Source of the DNA: Lates calcarifer
Taxonomy: Eukaryota > Chordata > Actinopteri > Centropomidae
Length of the DNA stretch: 64,000 bases
Direction of reading: 5' to 3'
Assembly: GCF_001640805.2 (NCBI RefSeq)
Contig: NC_066844.1
Span: 14,322,543-14,386,542, forward strand
How positions within the stretch are numbered: position 1 is the stretch's first letter; each line of letters starts with the position of its first letter. The position numbers were made by a program, and so were the translations under genes. The notes under the pieces were generated by a model. That model searched no databases. It was not told where the DNA came from and worked only from the letters and a program-made list of their open reading frames with translations. Below are positions 22,743-39,900 of this stretch, piece after piece.

Positions 22743-24075
22743 CCTGCAACCAAGACAGAGGGTATGAACGTCAGTGCACCATGGTGATATGGTGCTGCTT
22801 TATTGAGAGAGGCTGTGATACATGAAACACAGGCAATAACAACACATCTGCATGACATAAGTGAAAGCTCTCATATCTCCCCTCACTCAAGCTCTCCCTT
22901 TGTGTCAGGCTAATGAGATGGGTGTTTACTATGCAGTGTACAATACTGTTACTGCTCCTGTTTTCATTATCAACAGCTACTGCTGTCACGTCCAAGCTGC
23001 CACACCCACACACATCTCAGACTGATGATATCACTGTCTGAAATAATTTAATATCAGCTGCAATACGTGCTGGTAAACACACAACACAGTGCTTTGTGTG
23101 CAGCTTTCCCACTCTCAGAAGCAATTAGTCTGTTTAGATACCTCAAGCACAGATGAAGTGGGAAGAACAGAGTAAAAAAAAGAGGAGAAAAGCACAGCCA
23201 GAGTCCTGAACAAGGGCTCAGTCTGTGGGAAAGCATGGCTGGAAACGACTCTACCTTGCACTAATAATGCAACTGTGAAAGACCAGTGGTGGTTGAGGTA
23301 ATTCCTTTTGATTTGGAGTTTGAGTTGCATGGCAACTGGCTGGGGGTTAAGAGCTGTGTCACAAGAAGCAGAACACTGGGACTTTAACCTTTACTTTGGC
23401 TTGCTCCTAACATACAACAAGAGATTCAGAAATTTAAAGACAGGGTAGTCTTGGCACTGCTTGATAAACAGATATCTTTTATCATTGTGTAGAGACACAA
23501 TTACACAGTTCCAAGTTACATGTTGTGTCTTTATGCAAATCACATGAAAAGTTCTCCAATAAAAGAACAGGAGGGAGAACAAGGTTATATTGGTTGTGAA
23601 AATGCCATGACTGAGGAGCATTGCAGTAATGTCAGTTTGGCACTAAATCTAGTCTTTGTTCTCCCTCCATTTTCACAATACTATGAGTGCACACACTCTC
23701 CAGTTCATAACAGGAATTTAAACCAGACTAAAGCTGTGGTCTCCCTTGAGCAACACAGGAACAAACACTTAGGCACACTAGGCATTAAACAAAAAAAAAA
23801 AACACCTCATGCAGTCTTAAAGGGTTTCTCATTAAAATCAAACTGAAAATGAGACTTACATGTGCGGGCAGGCGCCGCTCCCTGTCCTCTTCTGACCTCC
23901 TCTTGCTGCTGCAAGAAAAGCTGTGAGTTTTCCAGCAGCCGGACATATGCCTGCCTTTACATGAGGCTAACTCCTCCCTCCTCTTCCTTCCATCCCCCTC
24001 TCAGAGCTGAGCTGAACACAAGCATGCAAGGACTGCACAAGAGACCAAATTTCAACAGTCAACCCATCGCAGCAC

Positions 24076-24115
<40 letters not shown>

Positions 24116-24477
24116 TCACTCAGGGACTGAAAAAAGGAGGGAGTAAATTCTGTTTGGCATTTAATAGTTTATCAGAGTGAATTCTCAGTGACACTATTAA
24201 TTTTTTCCAGACTTATTTTTAGTGAATGATCTCCATTTTGGTGAATGATTTCCATTTTGATTCCATTTCACCTAGAAAGAGGTTTTTGTCACAGAGTGCA
24301 GTTTCTTTTTAATAAATCAACATCTCAACTGGCTTTTTTTGTGGTGAGTCAACAAGGTCATCTTTCAAGTTAACATTTCAGAGACTGAGTGCAGTCTAAG
24401 TAAATCCATCTCATACTTCCGACTGGTTTGCTGCAAGCTTTTCTGCATATTTGAAATAGTTCTTCAAGGTGAGGTCT
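22743..24477 (-). other. 5' flank of comt, with a probable non-coding exon
   Basis: A GC-rich stretch at about 23860-23960 ends on the minus strand in GCACAT|GTAAGT (donor at 23859), a plausible 5' UTR exon. A (CA)n microsatellite is at 24081-24111. No other gene is visible. Confidence 0.35.
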
Positions 24478-25562
24478 TGATTTAGAGTATCTTCATAAAG
24501 TATCCAGATCCCTTCACTTTTAGCTCACTTTATTTTGTTGTAGATGTAATTTTCAATGCATAAAACTGCCATTTTGCCCATCAGTCTATTCTCAATAATC
24601 CACAAGGACAAAGTGAAAACATTTTTTTAATGTATTAAAAATAAACTAAAAAACTGAAATCTCTCATGCTGCTGTAAAGATCTTTCTTGAGACAGAAGGA
24701 CCAAATCCAAGGAACTCTCTGTAGACTTCTGTAATAAAGTTGTGGTGAGGCATATCAGAGCAAGGGAATGAAACCATTTCTAAAACTTTGAGTGTTCCCA
24801 AGAGCACAGTGACCTCAATAATTGTGAGCAGGAAGAAGTTTGGAACCACCAGGACTCTTCCTAGGCACTCTGCCATCCAGGCAAACTGAGAAGAAGGGCC
24901 TTGATCAGAACCAGAACCCAAAGCTCACTCTGACAGAGATTCAGATTACTTCTGCAGACGTAGGAAAACCATCTCAGGAGCACTCTATTGATCAGGCCTT
25001 TATAGTAAAGTGATGGAAGACTGGTCAGAATTGAGGGAAGGATTAATAATAGAGAGCCAAATACATAAGTCCTGGAAGAAAACCTGCTCCAGAGTGCACA
25101 AGACCACAGTCTGGGGGTGACAGTTCACCTTTCAGCACAACAATGACCGGAAGCATACAGCCAAAACATCGCCGGAGTGGCTTTGGGGGCAAGTCTCAGA
25201 CAGTCCTCGACTGGCCCAGCCAAAGCTCAGATTTAACCCCCATAGAACATCTGTGCAGAGACTTAAAGATGGCAGTTCACAGATGTTTCCCATCCAATCA
25301 GATGGACCTTGAGACGATCTGCCAGGATGAATGGGGTAAACTGCTTTTTGAGGGGGGTGGGGGTGGGGGGTTACATTTTTTTGTAAATGAGAGAATTTTA
25401 AATAAATGTATTATATTATTTAAATAAACACATTTTCACTTTGTCATTATGGATTATTGACTGTAGATTGATAGGCAAAACTGCCATTTTATCAACTTAC
25501 AATTACATCTACAACACAATAAAGTAAAAAGTGACCATGTCTGAATAGTTTCTGAAGCCACT
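24478..25562 (+). mobile_element. Degenerate Tc1/mariner-type element
   Basis: About 1.1 kb bounded by imperfect terminal inverted repeats. The left end has 'tttgttgtagatgtaatttt' and 'aaaactgccattttgcc'; the right end, read in reverse, has 'gtgttgtagatgtaattg' and 'tggcagttttgcctatca'. Inside, 25143-25380 (+) keeps transposase C-terminal pieces (LDWPSQSSDLTPIEHL, DLKMAVHRCFPSN). The N-terminal half (24690-24960, +) has stops in every frame I followed. The element is inactive; it lies between SRPK and comt. Confidence 0.8.
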
Positions 25563-25921
25563 GTACCTCTTAAAATAAATAACCACTGGAGAATAAAACC
25601 AATCTTATTTCAGTTCATTAAAACTCAAGACCTTTGTCATCATGTTAGAAGGCACTTTTCCAGTAAGACAAAACTTCTCTTTGGTCATTGCTATGCCTTT
25701 TTTAGATGTGATGGCCATTTAAATACTAAAAGACCAAACTAGCCCACTGGGAAAAGGCTCTTAGTCAAGCTGTTAAATATTTATGAAAGCTGTGCTCATG
25801 ATGCCAGCACCAGACTACTCCCACAGCTGACTCAAGTCCCATGTCACATCCGGTAAGTTTGAGTCTGCTCCTGAACAGAGAGCTAGTCCACTGGGCTCTG
25901 AACGATACAGGGCCAATGTGT

Positions 25922-31888
<5,967 letters not shown>

Positions 31889-33197
31889 GTTTAACTGGAG
31901 CCTGATGAGTTCGAGCACAGCTGCAGGTGGGACCAGGTGACAGCAACACTCAGGGAGAAAGCTACAATAAAAACACATTTGGACACTTAAAAATGGAAGG
32001 AGGTCATGAATCGTGCCTGCATGTCTGAAACAAGCTTTCACTGGCTGTTTATCTCTGGCAGCTAGTTTGTGGTAATAGCAATAGGTTGTTTGCAGTGACA
32101 TTTCAAAGGGCCCAGTGAATGTGTATGTTTATTTTTAGCTAAATGAATGGCATGTCAACGTAAATAGCTCCTGACACTGACCCAGCTGCAACTGAACTCT
32201 TTCTGAAACTGCACGAACTGCTACAGAGTGTGCACTGCAGTTGTAAACATGAAGGGCTGGCAATTCAAATCAAATCATCTTTTTGTAATTTCAAGTGCTA
32301 TCTGGCTAGATATCCCTTATGTCTATATGTCTGACAATTATTATGTTAAGATAGTAAAGCAATTAGAAAAATGCAGTCTTTCAGATAGCTCTGACTGCAT
32401 TCAGTGATTGATAAAATGAGCTTATTTTTGTGTGATTGTACACTTTATTCTCATGCAACTAGCAAAGGTACAGATGTGTACAAGTCATCAAGTTATCCGA
32501 CAGTACATCTAAAAAGGGGGAAATGCCAAGTACTACCAATATTTCAAAATAAAAGCAAAGCAGTGCATCAGTCCTGCTTCGCTTGATAACCTGAGTGGCT
32601 GTGATGTCATATTTGAATAATATGCACTTTAACTGCTGTGCACTGATACTAACAAGCTATGATTCATTTTGCCAGTCTTTGCTATCTTTTCCATTTTTCC
32701 GTTGGTCATTTAAATTTGAGTTAATGTACGTTACAAAAAAGTATCTAACTTTTAGTTTATTTTGGTACACAGGCTGGGTTTAATGGGTTACGGCGATAGA
32801 TTGTCCCCTCAATGCAGCTTTTGTTTTTACATTGTCAGTTACTTAGCCAGCGTTTGTCTACTGTTTATGGCACATTACAGCTTTACTGCTAGCTAAACTT
32901 TCCACAGTCTTAGATAGTGACGTATTTTCATGTTTACATTTCTTGCCTTACAAATTATATTTAGTATACTGCGTATACTTGTCTTTCCTTCATTGACATA
33001 TATCACCTTTTGCTCCCGCAGTCACACGAAGTCAAATAGTGTATTATTTTGAAGGTTTTTACAGGAAGTATCGTTTATTCTAGTACGGGCCTTTAAAAAG
33101 TTCATTACACAGTGCTGTTCTTGACGATGACAATTGGGTAGTACAAAAAATACAGTGAACCTTATTCGCTCGAAATAAATACAAAATAACTACTTAC

Positions 33198-33390
33198 CCT
33201 GTAAGTGATATATCCAGTTCTTATGTTTGTAACGCGGGAAATTATACGAGCCTGGCACGAGAACAGCAGAGCCCTTCGGTCCGCGTGCTGTGTTCTTCTG
33301 CTTCGTGTGTCTGAAAGACAGTCAGGTCCAGGAATAGCAGGCTGTTGATGTTGTTGCTGCTGCTGCTGCTGCTGCTGCTGTTGCACACTA
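33198..33390 (-). promoter_or_regulatory. SRPK 5' non-coding exon and CAG tract
   Basis: On the minus strand a donor ACAGG|GTAAGT ends an exon at 33198. Just upstream, 33357-33380 is eight CTG units on + (CAG on the transcript strand), flanked by CAA units. No ATG opens a frame through it; the apparent poly-Gln frame starts at GTG. Whether the tract is transcribed depends on the unknown start site. Confidence 0.5.
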
Positions 33391-33595
33391 TGTTTCTGAA
33401 AACATTTTTCACTATGTGGCGACCAGTTCTATTTCCAGGGTTTGGTAAGGAGGTAATTCTCTTATGTATTTATTTGTTATTTATTTTTTTTAAATTTCCC
33501 AATCCAATGACAGGATTTAGAGGGATGCTAAACTTCAAATCCATACGGACCTAATTGGAAAGATTAAACGCATACACACACAGTAAGGATAATAG

Positions 33596-33732
33596 TATGG
33601 GATTTGTTGGATCTCTCTCTGTAAATACCTATTTTAAAGAGTATGGTCTAGACCTGCTCTATATGAAAAGTGCCTTGAGATGACTTTTGTTGTGATATGG
33701 CGCTATATAAATAAAATTGAATTGAATAGTAT

Positions 33733-33765
<33 letters not shown>
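33596..33765 (+). repeat. LINE-type 3' tail followed by a TAA microsatellite
   Basis: 'gtatggtctagacctgctct', 'gtgccttgagatgact' and 'ggcgctatataaataaaattgaattgaat' are the familiar tail of an abundant fish non-LTR element. (TAA)n runs 33734-33765. No coding part remains. Confidence 0.65.
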
Positions 33766-33846
33766 TATAACTCACTCACTTAACTTATTGAAACAGTACA
33801 GAAATACTGCCGTTCACTGTGCAAGAATTAAGGCAATGCACAGGAT

Positions 33847-33877
<31 letters not shown>

Positions 33878-34306
33878 AAAACAAAGTAGCAGCCAGTTAG
33901 CTTACTCTGTGTAGCAACGTTACATTTACAGGGTTTTAGAAAGCCTTACATTAATAGAAAATGGTTTTAAAAGTGCCCTTGAAATTATAAGAAGATTAAG
34001 AATTTTTCATTTAAGAACTACACTTAGGACTTCACTTTCAAAAAAAAAAAAACAGCTGGAAACCCCCATCACAGGACCATAAAGACCAGTACACTCACCC
34101 TTTTAGTTTTGTTGCACCTGTTGGTATGGGAGAACTACAACCTTTATTTTTAGTAGTACATAAAGTTTGGCAAGATTACCTACTTACCTACACAGAATAT
34201 GCCCTTTTCCTCTGTGTTTCAGTATTTCTGACCATTTATATGTACTTGTTACAGATAGAGATATGACAGAAAAAGCTCCTGGCTGCAGTTAAACCAGGGA
34301 TGTAGT

Positions 34307-34521
34307 GGCAGACATTTTGACTTATCATGGCAGGAAAACCACAGATGTAATCAATAATATTAATGACGGCTACGCTTCACTTAGTTTAACTACTTTCAGG
34401 GCTCTGCATCTGTGTCATGTGGCTCACTGACATGGCTGACTGATACATGTGAATGGAACAAAGCCATCGTTAGTGGTATTAAGTACACCTGTGTACACCA
34501 TAACAAGTCAAAATGTCTGCT
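34307..34521. mobile_element. MITE-like palindromic element
   Basis: Terminal inverted repeats of about 55-60 bases. The left arm starts 'gcagacattttgacttatca'; the right arm, read in reverse from 34521, starts 'gcagacattttgacttgtta'. Both arms continue in parallel through 'taataccactaacgatggc'-type sequence. About 215 bases in total with no ORF, so it is a non-autonomous DNA transposon. Confidence 0.6.
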
Positions 34522-34574
34522 GTGAAAAGCGCTCAGCTGTCTTAGAATAAACAAACATGTCTGACACATTGTGT

Positions 34575-36950
34575 GTTGATTTCAACATGACACTTTATTT
34601 AGTAGAATGAATGCACAGTCTCATACATACAGTATAGGGCAGGCCTATCCAGCCTTATTTCATAGGCCTTGTTATAAAGAGGAGTGCAAGAGAAAACAGC
34701 TGCACTTAAATATTTAAAAACAAACAAACAAAAAACCCTGGAATAATCAAATATTAACACGTCACACTGCTGAATGAAATGGCTTTAACACACATTTGCC
34801 AATTCCCGCACTGATGAGAGAGAGCTACAGTGGATAGCTACAAAATGTTATAGGTTCATAAATATAGTATAGTTTGGATAAATTTGCTTTAGAGCTAAAT
34901 TTATATCATTTATTTTAAACTTACAGAGTACATTATATGAAAAATACATTTACGACCCCCAGTGCACAGCAGTTTGGTCTTTGATTTCAGGTTTGAACCA
35001 GCTGGAAGAAGCTCTATGAAGCTGGATACTGAGAGGATGTGAACACATCAGACAGTAGAAGAAACCAGGTAACATTCCGTGGTGTGCTACAGTTTGTAAC
35101 AGAGTAGAAAACATCACTTATGACACATATAAAGAATTACATTCAGATGAGTCCTAAGATGACCAAAGATCAAGTACAGAAAATGGAAACAAAACAAAAC
35201 AAACAAAAAATGTAAATGTGTTAAGTTCTGTTTACACCAAGACAAATATTTTTCACTTTCCTTGAAGTTCTTATTCCTTAATCTGATTTTTCTCATGTTT
35301 AAAATGCAGAATGCTACCAAGACTCGATTACAAAAACCTATATACTTATGATGCAGAACTATTCTGATTTAAAAAAGAAAATCTTAAAGTTTTTTTGAAA
35401 CCACACAAAAACCAAACACATGAACTGCATTGAAATCATTACGAATACAAAAGTCAGCCCACATGAATTCTCATAAACAAATTTACTGGTATGAGACCTG
35501 CTCACACCGTCATTCAATACTGCAGCAGGCCTATCCTCTTCACACCATCAACCTCACTTTTTACAACCAATTAAATAGTGCTCACTTGGGGGTGGGAGGA
35601 GTGGGGGAGGTTATTGAGATTAAATATTTATTATGTGGTTAGTTTTAAAATTACAATGTTAGTATGGAAATAAAATATCAGCTTTAAACTCATCAGTACA
35701 ATCCACGCTATATACAGACTAACACTCCGATAGACCTTCAGCAGATGTTGACAATACCATTACAAACCCTGTCTGAACCTTCCCACTGCCTGTCATTGCG
35801 GTGGCAATTTCAAAGGGAATTAAGGCTTAAGATGTTCATAAAGTGCTCTGTATGACGCTCAAATCCTCCACAGATAAATGCAGAAAAAATGATTTGATAT
35901 GTGTAATTTACTGTCATACAGTCATGTGCTACTGCCATACAGTAGGTCTCATTAACAGCCCTCAGGTTTTTCCTAAAACTGGTCTAATTATTCTGGCAAG
36001 GTCAGCACAGAGAAAGCTACATTTATCAGCCAGCACCCGAGCTGAATCTAGAAAACAAAACCGAAAAATCTCAATATATATGACATCATTCCAAATACCC
36101 TAATCTAGTGACATCGTGACCTGCTTTCAGTTTTTGATTAGACTAAGCTCACAGAGGCTTAATTGCTAGCGTTTCAGATTATTAGAAAGCACTTTAAAGT
36201 TTTCTAACCAAGGTTTAATTTCAATATTAAAACATTTAGGCACTCCCATCCTGCTACACCAGTACGCTACAGTTCAATGGCCCGTTCTATTTATCAAACG
36301 TGAGTAATACAAATGGCTGTGAAACTGACAGCAGATGAGGACTGAAGCATGTTTTTTGCGTTTTATATAGTTTACAAACACACATTCACGGGTATGTAGT
36401 AATACTTTTCAAATGACATGAGCTCATATAACATCTTTGTATATCACACAGTTAATGAGAAATAAATTACCTCTGTAATATAACTGTTCTTTATATCTCA
36501 GAAGATACAAAATAGTGATTTAGAGTTGTATATATTCTGTAAAAAAGTATATCTTGGGAAATTTTTCAGGATTATTAGGAAGGATTTCACTGCTCATATT
36601 GGACCAGAAATATCAATATATGAAGTACAGCATGACCATATTGTTGTTAGATACTCTGTAAGTCAACACCAGTGCACATCCACATGAGAAAACTGGGTTT
36701 GAATTTCATACTGGCGGAATCAGTTATAACACAGGGAACTTGCCAAGGCTTTTTCACACTGCACAGCTACAGTTGTCATTTATTCCAGTCTCTTTCTGCT
36801 GAGGTTGCCATGTTTTGCTTTGAAATTGAGGTCACATTGTATCAGTTTGTCTTTGTAGGTGTTTGACTATGTGAGTGAATGTGTGTGTGAAGCTACAGTG
36901 TTTTTGCTCATACAGTGTGTGTGGTGTGTGTGTGTGTGTGTTCTGCTGCA
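34575..36950 (-). other. Long 3' UTR of ccdc120
   Basis: Continuous AT-rich sequence from the ccdc120 stop at 36951 to a minus-strand AATAAA (34594-34599 on +). A GT microsatellite lies at 36915-36941. No other exon is seen; the transcript end is inferred from the signal only. Confidence 0.45.
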
Positions 36951-39900
36951 TCAGACTAGGGTGCCTGGGTCTGCACTGGGTTCCTTTTGGGTCACCTCTT
37001 GCATCTGTGGAGTCTCCTGATAGAGAGAGAACTCCATCGACCTGTTGGGGAGGTAAGACAAATCAATACGGCACTCCACAATTATAAGGCATGCAGTGGA
37101 ACATAATAACCACAGTGAAAATGCGTCCTCGTGAAATAAAAAGTATGGAATCATGGTTAGAACATGATGAAGCTCAGAGAGGGGCGTCCTCGAAAGTTCA
37201 TAAAATCTCTAAGAAAGAAAAAAACTCCTGGCATAATTAGTAAATGTGACTCTTGTTCCTCATGGGCCACTGTAGGCAATTCATTGATGCCTATGAGCAG
37301 TATATGAGGAAGAGAGCTTTTGATGAGGAAACAACCAAGAGCTTTACAGTTGCACGAAGCAGCCACCACCAGAACAAAATGCTGACCATGCAAAAGAAAA
37401 AACATAAAAAAAATCATCAACCATCAAGAACAAGAAAACACCCACAACTGTATTGTTATGGTAAAGGGTGAGTGTGACGGCATCATCCTCTGCTGGAAGA
37501 CTTGCTGCCAGCTTCCCACGCAGAAACATGTTTGAGTACATGTCAGTAGTACAAACTGATCAAGTGACTGTATTTACAAACATGCATGTTGGTATTTGTA
37601 GTTCAATAAAATGTATTTTTACTTAGTCCCTAAAACATACAAAATGCCAAATCAAACATAGATAGACAACGACAAAGGTACATTTTCTAAAGTATTTCCT
37701 CTGCTCTGAGTACAATGTAATTGACAAATGTTAAATAATGAAAGAAAAAAGTTCCACTGTGATGACCTCCATCCAATAATAGACACACAGGTGAGTAAAG
37801 AGACATAGCACAAAAGACAAAAAAAAAAAAAAAAAAGTACTGACCTTCCATGCAGCGGGTGACCGTGGAAGCTGGCTGACTGGGGTATCTGAGGCCTGTG
37901 GAGATTGCCTGCTTCACCTTGAACAGACTGGGCCTGGTGCACTAGTGGGTGCGGGTGTGAGAGGCGAGAGATCCCTGCCTCATGCCCCTTTGAGGCAGCA
38001 GGTGGATAGCCGAGGGCATTCCTCAGGTACCAGTCCCTCAATCCCTCCAGAGCCAGGGCTTTATGCAGGTTTCTGGTTGAGTCTTCCGGGGTTGGGAGTG
38101 AGAACTGTGGGGGTCGGCGACTGAAGGAGGGGCCGGACAGCTCAGTCTGGTAGGGGTGCAGGTTGGGGATGGAGGATGTGGTGGTGCCAGAGGCAGGAAG
38201 TGGAGACTCGTATGCTGATAATAGTATTGCATCCTGGGGATGTTGCTGCAAAGGAATAAAGGGTCCACAAGATTTGGTTCTGGTGACTTTGACTCTGCGC
38301 AGCTCAGCTTGGGACCCTCGGAGGACCATGGGGCTGTACGGAGGTGCAGCGCTGGGGAGATGCACCTGGGAATGAGAAAAGCCGTTGGCATGTGGGGGCA
38401 CCGCCGCTGTGGAGGAGCGAGGAGAGGACATGTCCTGCCAGATCCTGCCTGTGGACTGGTACAGGTGGTGCTGCACTTGCATCTTCTGCTGTTTCCCCCA
38501 GATATAGTCCATTAATAGCTCATTGTAGCCTCCCCCAGCCCCTCTGCCGCCCATGGACAGACGCATTTTGGCCTGTTCCACAGAGCTGTCTACATGTCTC
38601 TCTGGGCTCCCCAGGTGAATGTGTCGCAGCTTGCCATCAGTCAGTGTCTCTGAGCTCTTATAGGGCCCTCCTCTGGGGGGCATCCCATTTCTGGGTGCTG
38701 GATCATCGGGGAGGCTCGACCTATCCAAAAGAGCCTCTGAGCTGTTACTGCGTCTGGCCCGGGAGCTGTATGGGCAGCCTCTGCGGTCAGAGGAAGAGCC
38801 CTCCTGGGCCAGTGGAATCATGTATGGCACATCTAGGCTGCCAGACCACTGCTTCAACCCATTACCCCCTGATGCATCCGACCTAAGACGGAGATGACAG
38901 CACAACAAGAGCTTACATTAACAGAGAAGTTGGAGCACTATGGATAAAGAGTGAGTGAAAGCAGTTTTAATCAAAACCGTGTAACTGCATTTCAGGGAAA
39001 ATCACTTAAGAAGGGACACAATTTTTATGCATAAAGCCCAAAGGATGAGAGTGAACCCTTGCTGGTAGCTAAATATGACACTAATCGTCGTTACAACCCT
39101 GACTCTAGGTCTGTATTAAACCAAGTCATTAAGCATTTTCCAACCACACAGTTATCACAGTAGGAGGGAGCTGTAGCTGTGCTGCATCAGACAAAACCAG
39201 CCCAGTATCACACATTACCTGACGTGAACGCTGATCGGAGCAGTTCGGGCTAAGAGAGGAGTCGCTGGAACACTTCTACCTTCAACATTAGATGCACTTC
39301 TTGGTAATGAGTGAGTTGGGCTGTGAGAAGCAAAACAAGAGGACATGGATGCATTCATGATTTATCACGCATACGTAAAAACAATCATGAGCATGTGTGC
39401 ACAATATGTACAATCTCGACAGATCAAGCAGACTGCGCAGCCCGTAGCATAAAAACAATCAGTTTTTATGCTAGGGTCACTTTAAGATGAGTACCTAACA
39501 GAGCTTGTGACGGAGTTGCGGCGTGTCCTCATCTCGTAGTAAATCTCTACTGGAGACAGTTTCCTGCTGATCCTGTGGTCAGGGCTGCCTACAGTGAGCC
39601 TGGGCTGAGACAGAGAGCGCTGGTCAGCAGCCACACTGGGAGAAGACTCTTTTGGGAGGAGAAAAACAAAGAAATGATCTTTTAATAAAGCCCACTCACA
39701 GATGACAGAAACAATCACCTTCATTAAAGCACAGCAAGCAGAGCTATTTTGGGTTTACAACTGAAAAGTGACTACATATTCTTATTTGGTGTCTCAACAC
39801 CAGAGGTGAAAATGAGCTTCCCACCCACTAAGTGTGAGTGATGTGTTTTGAATGTGAAAAGAGTAACACTGGAAAATACACTCAGCTACTCCTATTGGCT

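Noticed and set aside
33162..33386. Poly-glutamine open frame
   Set aside because: It starts at GTG, not ATG, and overlaps the SRPK leader and splice donor; the CAG tract is better read as 5' flank or UTR.
37652..38908. 418-residue single open frame
   Set aside because: Only 37845-38882 is exon (ccdc120 exon 8). The ends run through the acceptor, the donor GTCAGT and a poly-A run in the intron.
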